From positions 1-64,000 of IMG/VR virus record IMGVR_UViG_3300027320_000003: a DNA stretch of 64,000 nucleotides, one strand, 5' to 3'. This DNA is from a virus. A program made the translations under genes and the position numbers. Position 1 is the first letter of the stretch. Every line of letters begins with the position of its first letter. The notes beneath the pieces are model-generated. The model did not search any database, had not been told where the DNA came from, and saw nothing but the letters and a program-made list of their open reading frames with translations. Positions 24,434 to 31,525 of this stretch are shown here, in pieces.

Positions 24434-24982
24434 ATGAACACGTTCTTTACCTCAGACACCCACTTCTGTCACGATAACATCATTCGGTATTGCAAACGCC
24501 CGTTTAAGCATGTTACCGAGATGGACGAGACTCTGATCGCAAATTGGAATGCTCGAGTTGGATTGAAGGATCACGTCTACCACCTCGGAGATTTCGCGCT
24601 TGGAGACGCTGAAAAGGCCAGAAACATCCTCCATCGATTAAACGGCAGGATTCATCTCGTCGAAGGCAATCATGACTCAATTGCCCGTAAATTAGCCTCT
24701 AAATTTGCAAGCTATCGCGCCGGTTTCATTGAGATCAGGATTAACCGGCAGCGTCTTACTCTTGGACATTACGCGATGAAGGTCTGGAACAAGTCACATA
24801 GCGGTGCATGGCACCTCTATGGGCACAGCCACGGTACATTGAAGGATGACATACATTCCCTATCATTCGACTGCGGAGTAGACTGCCACAACTACGCTCC
24901 AATTCACTTTGACGAGGTAGGTGCAATTATGGCGAAGAAGAACTGGAGACGCGTTGACCATCACGGTGATGACGATGAATAG
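24434..24982 (+). CDS. Calcineurin-like metallophosphoesterase
   Basis: A 182-residue enzyme with the full motif set: SDTHFCH at 7-13, LGDFALGD near 52, EGNHD near 76, an LGHYAMK His near 113, and YGHSHG near 130. These bind two metal ions and the phosphate. Small phage members act on phosphodiesters or phosphomonoesters of unknown identity. The end overlaps the next family gene by eight bases (ATGAATAG). Confidence 0.85.
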   Translation: MNTFFTSDTHFCHDNIIRYCKRPFKHVTEMDETLIANWNARVGLKDHVYHLGDFALGDAEKARNILHRLNGRIHLVEGNHDSIARKLASKFASYRAGFIEIRINRQRLTLGHYAMKVWNKSHSGAWHLYGHSHGTLKDDIHSLSFDCGVDCHNYAPIHFDEVGAIMAKKNWRRVDHHGDDDE

Positions 24983-25316
24983 CGCCGATTCTCCACCAGT
25001 CACCACCGATCAGGTTGGTGTTGACAATTGGCGGGTAATCTACCGCCTCGGTATCCTAAACTCGGAGTTAGTTACTGGCGTAGAGGTTGTAGAAGCAAAT
25101 AGCCGATGTGGGATGACAGTGGATTTCATTCACCACGGGCTAAAGTACCGGTTAGGTGTACAGCGTGCCAATCATGACCGTTGGCCGGTAATGTTCCTGT
25201 GGGAACATACGGGCCGCGGTGGATACATAACTCGGTGCACAGACACCACTCTAGACGCAGTTAAATCGTGGTTATTTCCATCACTGGCTGCGAGTGATGC
25301 CATAATCGTTGAGTAA
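24975..25316 (+). CDS. Repeat-family protein, single domain, C-terminus AIIVE
   Basis: Start ATG 24975 chosen for its ATGAATAG overlap with the phosphoesterase stop, the same geometry as at 20786. The 113-residue product has YRLGILNSELV near residue 25, strands (GMTVDFIHHGLKYRLGV), and ends FPSLAASDAIIVE. The N-terminal GILNS is shared with 18495 and 20786 (GILD). Confidence 0.65.
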   Translation: MNSADSPPVTTDQVGVDNWRVIYRLGILNSELVTGVEVVEANSRCGMTVDFIHHGLKYRLGVQRANHDRWPVMFLWEHTGRGGYITRCTDTTLDAVKSWLFPSLAASDAIIVE

Positions 25317-25412
25317 CCACCAAACTGCTAACCCGCTGGCCGCTAGGTGCACGGAGCATCATAACTGCCATATGATTGGCAATAACCTGGATAAGCATGG
25401 ATCTTCTATGGT

Positions 25413-25817
25413 CTAGGATTGGCACATCGTCACGTGGGAGTCCAGCATACCAGATTTGTCAAGGCGCTTAAATAATTCAACGCGATCAGAGACTGCTTGG
25501 ACGTACTCAGCGGCGCCATTCTCAACCATAGGCACATCGGGATAGATAAGTTGAAGGGCGCGCAGAAGCACGTTGTTCTCTGAGTGCGCTGAAACGATGA
25601 GATATAGCAACCACCCATGATCCGCGGAACGTCTGGACACCCTCCATCCTATGTATAGCGGAGTGCATGGCTCGTCGAGAAGATTATCATGGGCGTAGCA
25701 GAAGTTATGAACGTCGCGCGACTCCTCTTGTGTAGTATCTAGAGTCTCGAATCCGGGTAGTTTTTCAGCCATCAGACGTTTAATTTCGTTGATGATAGGG
25801 TGGTCGATAGCTTTCAT
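25413..25817 (-). CDS. Unknown helical protein
   Basis: A 134-residue protein. N-terminal helix with RLMAEKLPGF, a central Trp/Arg-rich strand region (IGWRVSRRSADHGWLLY) and helical end. A TTCT element lies seven bases before the ATG. It is divergent from the 25862 gene. The central WLLYLIVSAH strand and YPDVP segment faintly recall the repeat family, but the terminal signature is missing. Confidence 0.5.
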   Translation of the reverse strand: MKAIDHPIINEIKRLMAEKLPGFETLDTTQEESRDVHNFCYAHDNLLDEPCTPLYIGWRVSRRSADHGWLLYLIVSAHSENNVLLRALQLIYPDVPMVENGAAEYVQAVSDRVELFKRLDKSGMLDSHVTMCQS

Positions 25818-25861
25818 GCCAGGTAGAACTCTGTTGGTGAACGATAGGTGTTCTTACTACT

Positions 25862-26398
25862 ATGGCAGATCCACACCACTGGTCCACAACGCAAAAAGGC
25901 ATGTTTCTAGTACTCGAGGCGTACCAGGATCCCGAGAATGAATTGACGTTTGAGCCGGCTGTTTTGTCGCACTCCGACCATATCTCGTGCATAAAAGCAG
26001 TTGTCTCTGACAGCCGAGGCCCTGTTCTTGAGGTGATGTACTTCCTGTCAGTGAACAACCACACAACGCAAATCGCGCATATCTATCCAGCCACTAGTGC
26101 GAATCGCGCGGTGCCAGTTTGGTCGAATAGTGGACGTGAGGATGCCGCCGGAGTAGATTTTGGATTTAAGGCCGTAAAATGGCTCTTTAAGAAGATTAAA
26201 GCTGACGCTGCTTCAAGAGGGTACGTCGTGCATCGCTGGATGTCTAACACTCGGGTATCCGGTGCGTATGGCAAAACGGCTCACATGTTTGGCGACGTAT
26301 CCAGCGCTAAAACGAAGTTTGGTAGGCTAGAGAATGTTCGATTTGACATCTCTGACGATAAGGCCGAGATGTTAGTTGAGTTCTTGCTAGATAGTTAA
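25862..26398 (+). CDS. Unknown alpha/beta protein
   Basis: A 178-residue protein with a regular alpha/beta pattern; residues ~90-178 (AVKWLFKKIKADAASRGY, HRWMSNTRVSGAYGKT) are basic, and the pattern is faintly like an acyltransferase or nuclease domain, but no decisive motif is seen. TGTTCT stands seven bases before the ATG. Its stop is seven bases before the tRNA-Thr gene. Confidence 0.5.
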   Translation: MADPHHWSTTQKGMFLVLEAYQDPENELTFEPAVLSHSDHISCIKAVVSDSRGPVLEVMYFLSVNNHTTQIAHIYPATSANRAVPVWSNSGREDAAGVDFGFKAVKWLFKKIKADAASRGYVVHRWMSNTRVSGAYGKTAHMFGDVSSAKTKFGRLENVRFDISDDKAEMLVEFLLDS

Positions 26399-26405
26399 TC
26401 TTTAC

Positions 26406-26486
26406 GCCGGTGTAATTCAGTGGTAGAATAGCGGTTTTGTAAACCGGATACGAAAGTCGCCGTTTCGATTACGGCCACCGGCTCCA
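26406..26486 (+). tRNA. tRNA-Thr (anticodon TGT), CCA encoded
   Basis: Acceptor GCCGGTG (26406-26412) pairs with CACCGGC (26476-26482); discriminator T and encoded CCA at 26483-26486. D stem ATTC/GAAT, anticodon loop TTTGTAA with TGT at 26438-26440, T loop TTCGATT. Oddities: a G-G mismatch at the base of the anticodon stem and an 11-base variable arm with a small AC-GAAA-GT hairpin. Threonine is assigned from the anticodon. Confidence 0.88.
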
Positions 26487-26498
26487 CTCCATATCGTG

Positions 26499-26508
26499 TA
26501 GTTATTCC
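26499..26508 (+). promoter_or_regulatory. Late-promoter box TAGTTAT
   Basis: TAGTTAT at 26499-26505, three bases, ATG 26509; marks the next gene as late. Confidence 0.6.
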
Positions 26509-27711
26509 ATGAACCGCTCATGCCAGATTATTGAACAGCTTTTTGAATCCACCGAGAAGGTTGGAACGCTATACATCACTATTCCTAAGGAGGCTGGCAC
26601 AAAGATCAACGACGTCGAGAGGGACAGCAAAGCTGGTCTCTACGAGATCGAACTGCCCGCTAAGTTGAACGGCAAAGAGTTTAGACTTTACACCCGCTAC
26701 ACCTGCGACAAGGGTATCACAAAACAATACATCGCCGTAGCAATGCATGACCAGTATAAGAAGTTGGTCTATGACAAGATCAAGATTGACGGTTCATTGG
26801 TTAGGCCAAAGACTGGGAAGGAAGAGACCGCGCCCAAGCAGCTTGTCAGTAGGTTGCTTGGAGAATCAGACGCGACCGTTCGGTGGTTAACTCCGCCGAG
26901 TGACGACGAGATGTACACTTTTGCCGCCATCGTTGAGACCGGTGGAAACATATACTCCATTCGCAGCTCAGAGACTGGGGCGAGTGAATCAACGACAACG
27001 GTTGTGGCCGTGTCCAAGGACGGTAAAACCATTCCAGCGCCAGCCGGCACCGACTTTGATGCAATTATTAAAATTGCTAGGTTGGACGCCGAAGAGAATT
27101 TTGGCCAGGATGTTGGCTCCCAGGTTGGCGGTGGTTGGGGTAACCCAATTGACGACAGATCGACCGGCACTCGATACGAGGTTGTCTGGTCCCAGCATGA
27201 CGAAGAGGCCGCTCTCGAGGAGGCATGTGGACCTGGAGAATCTATTGACTCCTACGATGAGGTAGATGACTTGGATGAGCCTGTTAAGCTGGCCGACGGT
27301 TGTGGCACCGTTACTAAATGTGCCATGGTTACCGGAGACGGGTATGTTAAGGTTGGTCTTGTCTCGCCTGATGGCAAGAAGGTTATCCATACCGTTATGG
27401 TTGATTTTGATGATGACGGCGAAGGTCTTGCTGCTAGTGATGCGGCTCAGGATGCAAAGCACCAATCAATAGCCCTAGCCGCGAAGCGTGCCATTGGCGA
27501 GTCCAAAAATGCCAAGAAAGTAGCCAGAGATTTCTTCAATAAACTCATCAACGACAAGGTGGTTTGGTCCTACGCCAAGCGCAATTCTGATGACTCGGTT
27601 GACCGCATTGTCCTAATGCATCAGCAACGCTGGACTGAGAAGTTTGGTACTGACATGCCAAGCGATGTTGAGGAACACATTCAGCAGTTAGTATACGACG
27701 GCATTTTCTAG
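26509..27711 (+). CDS. Late 400-residue protein, possible internal head protein
   Basis: An acidic, mostly beta protein behind a late box. The first residues MNRSCQIIEQLFES look like a short helix ending in a T4-type prohead-protease site (L-F-E then S), as in the targeting peptides of T4 internal proteins. A second possible site is SRLLGESDATV near residue 115. The middle has strand repeats and an acidic segment (YDEVDDLDEPV), and the C-terminal ~80 residues are helical. Packaging into the head is an inference from these motifs. Confidence 0.6.
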   Translation: MNRSCQIIEQLFESTEKVGTLYITIPKEAGTKINDVERDSKAGLYEIELPAKLNGKEFRLYTRYTCDKGITKQYIAVAMHDQYKKLVYDKIKIDGSLVRPKTGKEETAPKQLVSRLLGESDATVRWLTPPSDDEMYTFAAIVETGGNIYSIRSSETGASESTTTVVAVSKDGKTIPAPAGTDFDAIIKIARLDAEENFGQDVGSQVGGGWGNPIDDRSTGTRYEVVWSQHDEEAALEEACGPGESIDSYDEVDDLDEPVKLADGCGTVTKCAMVTGDGYVKVGLVSPDGKKVIHTVMVDFDDDGEGLAASDAAQDAKHQSIALAAKRAIGESKNAKKVARDFFNKLINDKVVWSYAKRNSDDSVDRIVLMHQQRWTEKFGTDMPSDVEEHIQQLVYDGIF

Positions 27712-27739
27712 TTTCCACCATGCGCGGTGCATGTATTCT
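27712..27739 (+). promoter_or_regulatory. Class A promoter TTTCCA-N16-TATTCT
   Basis: TTTCCA 27712-27717, 16-base spacer, TATTCT 27734-27739, five bases, ATG 27745. The spacer holds a CATGC/GCATG dyad. Confidence 0.78.
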
Positions 27740-27744
27740 CTACT

Positions 27745-28449
27745 ATGCACCTACCCAAAACCTTAGCGCTGTTGTTAGCCATCTCCACGGTGGCCATTTC
27801 CCAAACAGTCGCGGTTCGTATCAACCAGGCCATCCCGAACGGTGGATCTGAAACCCAATCCGAGCATCAACGGTCCATTAAGACGGTTGGCGATTCTATC
27901 CCGTCAAACAACCCATTCGTCATACCACAGCAGGTATCTGGACGTGGTGGTGAACGACTGGAGACCGCCTCAAACCGCACGTTTGCACCTGAGACATTGG
28001 ACTTCTCCAGCAACGAACCAGAGGTTAGGTCAATCATTGAATCACTTCTATCTGAGAACGGTTACACGGTAATCAGTCGGGATATCGTAAAAATTGTGAA
28101 GACGGAATCACTCGAGGTTCAGTCCGGGTTTATCACGCCAGTTCAATCTGATAGCCGCAAGCGAGATGCACAGGCCTTCCAGTCTGCCGAGTACGACCTA
28201 GATGTCACCGTCTCTCCATACTCCGTAACCTACGAGACGGTTGAAGGTAGCCGATCAGAGGTACGACCAGCCTACACCATGAGACTAATCCGCATCGCCG
28301 ACGGAGCAATTCTCGCCACCGCCACGTCCTTTGAGGTCTATAAACTTCGCGAGTACCGATCACCACTGAAACGTGAGTACGCCAGATCGACACCTGAGGA
28401 GACTGCCAACCGGGTAGTTGGTGCGCTGCTCGGCAAGGTTAAACGATAA
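27745..28449 (+). CDS. Secreted protein with N-terminal signal peptide
   Basis: Start at ATG 27745 from the promoter position. Residues 1-~23 (LPKTLALLLAISTVAISQ) form a signal peptide with no lipobox Cys, so export and cleavage near the TVA-V site are expected. The mature ~210 residues include a domain (~95-230) with EYDLDVTVSPYSVTYETV and TMRLIRIADGAILATAT, resembling periplasmic lipoprotein-type domains. It may act in the cell envelope, perhaps in superinfection exclusion. Function unknown. Confidence 0.62.
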   Translation: MHLPKTLALLLAISTVAISQTVAVRINQAIPNGGSETQSEHQRSIKTVGDSIPSNNPFVIPQQVSGRGGERLETASNRTFAPETLDFSSNEPEVRSIIESLLSENGYTVISRDIVKIVKTESLEVQSGFITPVQSDSRKRDAQAFQSAEYDLDVTVSPYSVTYETVEGSRSEVRPAYTMRLIRIADGAILATATSFEVYKLREYRSPLKREYARSTPEETANRVVGALLGKVKR

Positions 28450-28453
28450 CCAT

Positions 28454-28786
28454 ATGTTTACGATACTCGAATTAGCCAGGCGGATAGCCGCCGCCCACAG
28501 CCTACACCTTGATTACACCCGCATGTTTAGTTCTAGCCTGTGCCTGCGCCAGCATCCCACGGAGGCGAACCCGCCGGAAGGTAGCATAAAAATAGACATA
28601 GACCGCTCCGATGGTGGAGTGGTCCTCCTAACGGTGTTTAAATTTAGCCCATATTTCGACAACTACGACGGTACAGCATCCATCAGAATCGTACCACACG
28701 CCGAAGATTTAGACGTGATTCTAGGTAAAGTTTTGTCCGTATTAGATCCTACCGCTGCCGCTAACCAGGCGATCGTAGGCGAGTAG
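28454..28786 (+). CDS. Repeat-family protein, single domain, C-terminus AIVGE
   Basis: Start ATG 28454, four bases after the previous stop; an upstream non-ATG start would overlap that gene. The 110-residue product begins with a helix (ILELARRIAAAHSLHLDY), has central strands (GVVLLTVFKFSPYF) and ends DPTAAANQAIVGE at the stop, one of the clearest forms of the signature. Confidence 0.68.
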   Translation: MFTILELARRIAAAHSLHLDYTRMFSSSLCLRQHPTEANPPEGSIKIDIDRSDGGVVLLTVFKFSPYFDNYDGTASIRIVPHAEDLDVILGKVLSVLDPTAAANQAIVGE

Positions 28787-28808
28787 AGTTCCACTAAAAC
28801 AAGGAGAC

Positions 28809-28991
28809 ATGAAAACCATCTTAATACTAGCGGTGTTAGCCGTTCAACAACCAACACGACCAATTACCTTCATGGAGTCTGAGGTAGTGTTTAATGCAAT
28901 GTGGAGCGACCAGGAGGAGCAGAAGGAACGACCGTTTATGTCCTATGACGAAGACGGCACGGTTGTCTTCTCCGCCAAGCTTCGACGCTAA
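28809..28991 (+). CDS. Small membrane-anchored or exported peptide
   Basis: A 60-residue product with AAGGAG five bases before the ATG, one of the few strong Shine-Dalgarno sites here. Residues 1-~12 are hydrophobic (ILILAVLAVQQ), the rest acidic. May be a short signal-anchor protein. It lies between a family gene and the amber-reading tRNA. Confidence 0.5.
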   Translation: MKTILILAVLAVQQPTRPITFMESEVVFNAMWSDQEEQKERPFMSYDEDGTVVFSAKLRR

Positions 28992-29005
28992 TGTTCTAAT
29001 TTTAC

Positions 29006-29077
29006 GAGCCTGTAGCATAATGGTAATGCACCGAATTCTAACCTCGGCATATGCGCGTTCAACCCGCGTCAGGCTCT
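29006..29077 (+). tRNA. tRNA with anticodon CTA, amber suppressor
   Basis: Acceptor GAGCCTG (29006-29012) pairs with CAGGCTC (29070-29076), discriminator T, next bases CCT so CCA is not encoded. D stem GCAT/ATGC, anticodon stem CCGA/TCGG with one A-C closing mismatch, seven-base loop TTCTAAC with CTA at 29038-29040, five-base variable loop, T stem GCGCG/CGCGT, T loop TTCAACC. Shifting the loop to read TCT (Arg) destroys the stem. It should pair with UAG. The amino acid cannot be told from sequence alone. Confidence 0.85.
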
Positions 29078-29085
29078 CCTAACTT

Positions 29086-29436
29086 ATGATTGTAACGACC
29101 GGAGAAATGATCCGCATAAGGGACGAGTTGCTGGCCGGTCCGTGCGACGGTTGGAAGAGGTCAACCGCTGATGGTTTTCCAGCGCTTCTCCAGTTTCTAT
29201 GTATAAGACATGAAAGACCGAATGGTAGCATGCTGATTCAATTTCAGCAGTTTATGGATAGTCACATAACAATAGGCACGTACGTGTGGAACATGGCCGA
29301 AGGGTGTTGGAACTCTGGTTCTGAACTGGCGGTAGTGGCAGATGTCGTCGATTACGATTACAGCCTGGTGGTTGACCACGTCTGGTCTACTATTGACCCA
29401 GAACGAGGTGCTAATAACGCTGCTATGGCGGAGTAA
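29086..29436 (+). CDS. Repeat-family protein, single domain, C-terminus AAMAE
   Basis: A 116-residue product starting nine bases after the suppressor tRNA. N-terminal helix (EMIRIRDELL), central strands (SMLIQFQQFMDSHITIGTYV) and end DPERGANNAAMAE. It runs with the next copy (three-base gap). Confidence 0.66.
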   Translation: MIVTTGEMIRIRDELLAGPCDGWKRSTADGFPALLQFLCIRHERPNGSMLIQFQQFMDSHITIGTYVWNMAEGCWNSGSELAVVADVVDYDYSLVVDHVWSTIDPERGANNAAMAE

Positions 29437-29439
29437 CTT

Positions 29440-29793
29440 ATGCCAATTATACCAGATGAGGTTGCCGTACAAAAGGACGTCAGTGCTGTGCTATCGAAGT
29501 TTTTTGGCTTGGCCACAGTATCCCACCACGCCAGTGCACAGACGTGCCTCTGGCATTGCCACCTACCGATGAGCTTGATGTCAGAAAATCGTCTCAAGAT
29601 CTATATCGACCGCGCCGCTAATTTCCATCACGAGGTGTCGATCCTTAGTTGGTACTCTGCCTGGAACCGGTATAGACCAGTTGGATCGTTCGCCTACGAT
29701 TGGCGCACCACCTCACCAGAAGAAGTTGTTATGAAGACACTGGCTATAGTAGATCCGACTCGCGCCGCCGACATGTCCATCCTCGCCGAATAG
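29440..29793 (+). CDS. Repeat-family protein, single domain, C-terminus SILAE
   Basis: A 117-residue product. N-terminal helix, strands RLKIYIDRAANFHHEVSILS, and the end DPTRAADMSILAE at the stop. Read in one operon with the copy before it and the HAD gene after it. Confidence 0.66.
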   Translation: MPIIPDEVAVQKDVSAVLSKFFGLATVSHHASAQTCLWHCHLPMSLMSENRLKIYIDRAANFHHEVSILSWYSAWNRYRPVGSFAYDWRTTSPEEVVMKTLAIVDPTRAADMSILAE

Positions 29794-29811
29794 AGTTCTA
29801 CGAGATACCTT

Positions 29812-30240
29812 ATGATCGATCCATATTCAAGCACCATCGTAGCCTCTAACCGCCTGCGTGAGCAGTACACCAAGACGCCGAAGCTTATTATCGCCGTAGA
29901 TCACGATGACACGGTTTTTGACTTCCATAGGAAGGGCCACATCTACGATAGGGCCATTGGCCTCGTCCGTGAATGCCGTGCCGCTGGTTTCTATGTCGTA
30001 ATCTTTACCGCGTCTCCAGAGCACCGGTACGGCGAGATCTACGAATACTGGCGCAGCTACATTGGAGTTACTCCTGACGGCATTAACCGTAACCCAGTTG
30101 ACCTGCCATACGGTCAAACAGGTAAAATATTCTACAACCTGCTGCTTGACGACCGTGCTGGACTTGGTCAGGCCATGGACATACTGGAAAATCTTTTCGC
30201 TCAAATCGAAGAAAATAAAAACCAACCGGTGTTCTTATAA
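29812..30240 (+). CDS. HAD-superfamily phosphatase
   Basis: A 142-residue enzyme with motif I AVDHDDTVFDF near residue 30 (first Asp as nucleophile), motif II VIFTASPEH near 64, and LLLDDRAGLGQ near 113. Short cap, as in phage 5'-nucleotidase-like HADs. Its TAA is followed after one base by the amber-interrupted PTH2 gene. A paralogue lies at 7259-7747. Substrate unknown. Confidence 0.8.
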   Translation: MIDPYSSTIVASNRLREQYTKTPKLIIAVDHDDTVFDFHRKGHIYDRAIGLVRECRAAGFYVVIFTASPEHRYGEIYEYWRSYIGVTPDGINRNPVDLPYGQTGKIFYNLLLDDRAGLGQAMDILENLFAQIEENKNQPVFL

Positions 30241-30241
30241 C

Positions 30242-30694
30242 ATGCAACACGTTCGACCATAGATCGCAAGAGACCCTGATCCACTCAGACTTTACGCCAT
30301 TGTGCGGTCTGATCTTCCAATGAATTCTGGGAAGGTGGCGTCACAAGCTGGTCACTCATATTTAGACTCCTACCTTAATTGTCTAAAAGATGACCCATAG
30401 ATTGCCGCTGAATATCGTGGCGATTCACATGGCATTAAAGTCTGCCTTGCCGCTCCATCACTAGACCACCTCCTCCTTGCCTATGCACAGGCCCAGAGAC
30501 TTGGACTGCCATGTGCACTCATAACGGACCTTGGGTACACTGTTTTCAACGGAGTCAGTACCATCACAGCTTTAGGCATCGGCCCTTGTAGAAAGGCGCA
30601 GGTGCACACCATAACCAAACGATTCAGTCTATTCACTGAATCAAAAAGAAAGGAAACCCATGACACTAAAAGAATACATCACAGTAACAACTAG
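30242..30694 (+). CDS. pth2: Peptidyl-tRNA hydrolase (PTH2 type) with two in-frame TAG codons
   Basis: From ATG 30242 one frame is open to TAG 30692-30694 except for TAG at 30260-30262 (codon 7) and 30398-30400 (codon 53). It has the PTH2 hallmarks: YAIVRSDLPMNSGKVASQAG (Arg, Lys-Val-Ala-x-Gln, then His), GIKVCLAAPSLDHLL, LGLPCALITDLGYTVF and the ITALGIGP strand. PTH2 frees tRNA from dropped-off peptidyl-tRNA. The second TAG replaces a residue that is often Glu or similar after Asn/Asp-Pro. An amber-reading tRNA lies 1.2 kb upstream. Without suppression there is no product; decay is the alternative. Confidence 0.8.
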
Positions 30695-31124
30695 CGAAGA
30701 CAAGGAAAAGAAGGTAGACATCGCCTTCCACTGGCACAGCAACATCGCCTTCCAGAGCAAGAAGAATTACCTAGACTTCGTGGAGCAATGGAAGAGCCTA
30801 TACCGGAGGTATAGCGAGGCGACACGAGTCATGAAGCGGCATGAACGCAATCATCAGAGCAACTATGACAAGAACAGGAACCTTGGCGTTGATCTGTTGA
30901 AGGATGCTGACGTCCTGCGGAAATTAGCCTCGGATGCGCAGGAAGAATGGAACAAGGTGGTCGATGAATGTGTTGAGGCATTAGGGTATAGCTCGTGGGA
31001 GCATGGCCATGTGTTGAAACTATCGGTACCAACGCTCATGCTACTCGTGAGAACTAGGGGTAAGCGGCAATCGTGGGAGGAAAAACAGTTGGAGGCAGCT
31101 ACCCAGCGAACGCTACTCGTCTAG
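30660..31124 (+). CDS. Unknown helical protein, ending in tandem TAG codons
   Basis: A 154-residue, highly charged helical protein with AGGA six bases before its ATG. Coiled-coil-like stretch at ~45-105 (YRRYSEATRVMKRHERNHQS). The stop is a TAG followed at once by a second in-frame TAG (31122-31127). Its start lies inside the end of the PTH2 frame. Function unknown. Confidence 0.6.
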   Translation: MTLKEYITVTTSEDKEKKVDIAFHWHSNIAFQSKKNYLDFVEQWKSLYRRYSEATRVMKRHERNHQSNYDKNRNLGVDLLKDADVLRKLASDAQEEWNKVVDECVEALGYSSWEHGHVLKLSVPTLMLLVRTRGKRQSWEEKQLEAATQRTLLV

Positions 31125-31451
31125 TAGCGTGAGGTTAGCAGCCAACTCAGGGTTGATCACCGGCAGAATGCTGCCTATTATCGCCTTCGCTCCATCGCGC
31201 ATTGGTACATTCGCGGTGTGTATAACCGCGAGACGGTAAACTGGACGATGCCATTCGCTTTGCATTTGGCCTCGACGTAATGTAACAAAGTATTGATACC
31301 ACCGTTCACTGTTCTCGACGTTTACTCTATACAACGATCCGCTGAAATAGAACTCCGCCCAGAAATCTTCCTCCGCGCGCACCGTGATGGCGATGCGCTC
31401 GGCGCCAAAATTCTTTAGTCCAAGCTCCATGTCATCCGTCAGCGCTATCAT
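31113..31451 (-). CDS. Repeat-family protein, single domain, C-terminus TLLDE
   Basis: Start set at the ATG at 31451-31449 (MIALTDDMELGL), six bases after a minus-strand TATTCT; the longer in-frame version would begin within the promoter. The 112-residue product has strands (FWAEFYFSGSLYRVNV), a His/Arg-rich middle and the end NPELAANLTLLDE. It overlaps the 30660 gene tail to tail by 12 bases. Confidence 0.66.
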   Translation of the reverse strand: MIALTDDMELGLKNFGAERIAITVRAEEDFWAEFYFSGSLYRVNVENSERWYQYFVTLRRGQMQSEWHRPVYRLAVIHTANVPMRDGAKAIIGSILPVINPELAANLTLLDE

Positions 31452-31457
31452 AGGTGG

Positions 31458-31485
31458 AGAATACACGGGCCAGGACCCATGGAAA
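31458..31485 (-). promoter_or_regulatory. Class A promoter, minus strand
   Basis: Read on the minus strand: TTTCCA (31480-31485), 16-base spacer, TATTCT (31458-31463), six bases, ATG. Divergent to the promoter at 31493-31520; the two -35 boxes are seven bases apart. Confidence 0.75.
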
Positions 31486-31492
31486 GACTCTC

Positions 31493-31520
31493 TTTCCACA
31501 CGGCGCCTATGGTGTACTCT
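31493..31520 (+). promoter_or_regulatory. Class A promoter TTTCCA-N16-TACTCT
   Basis: TTTCCA 31493-31498, 16-base spacer, TACTCT 31515-31520, five bases, ATG 31526. Confidence 0.75.
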
Positions 31521-31525
31521 ACGAT

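Noticed and set aside
29030-29047. Reading the second tRNA as tRNA-Arg (TCT)
   Set aside because: Placing TCT at positions 34-36 leaves almost no base pairs in the anticodon stem, and the discriminator base T is not typical of arginine tRNAs.
10331-29812. Readthrough fusions of neighbouring genes across in-frame TAG stops (10333, 18845, 20072, 23305, 27711, 29793)
   Set aside because: About one third of gene pairs should be in frame by chance and the observed share is close to that; no domain is completed by the fusion.
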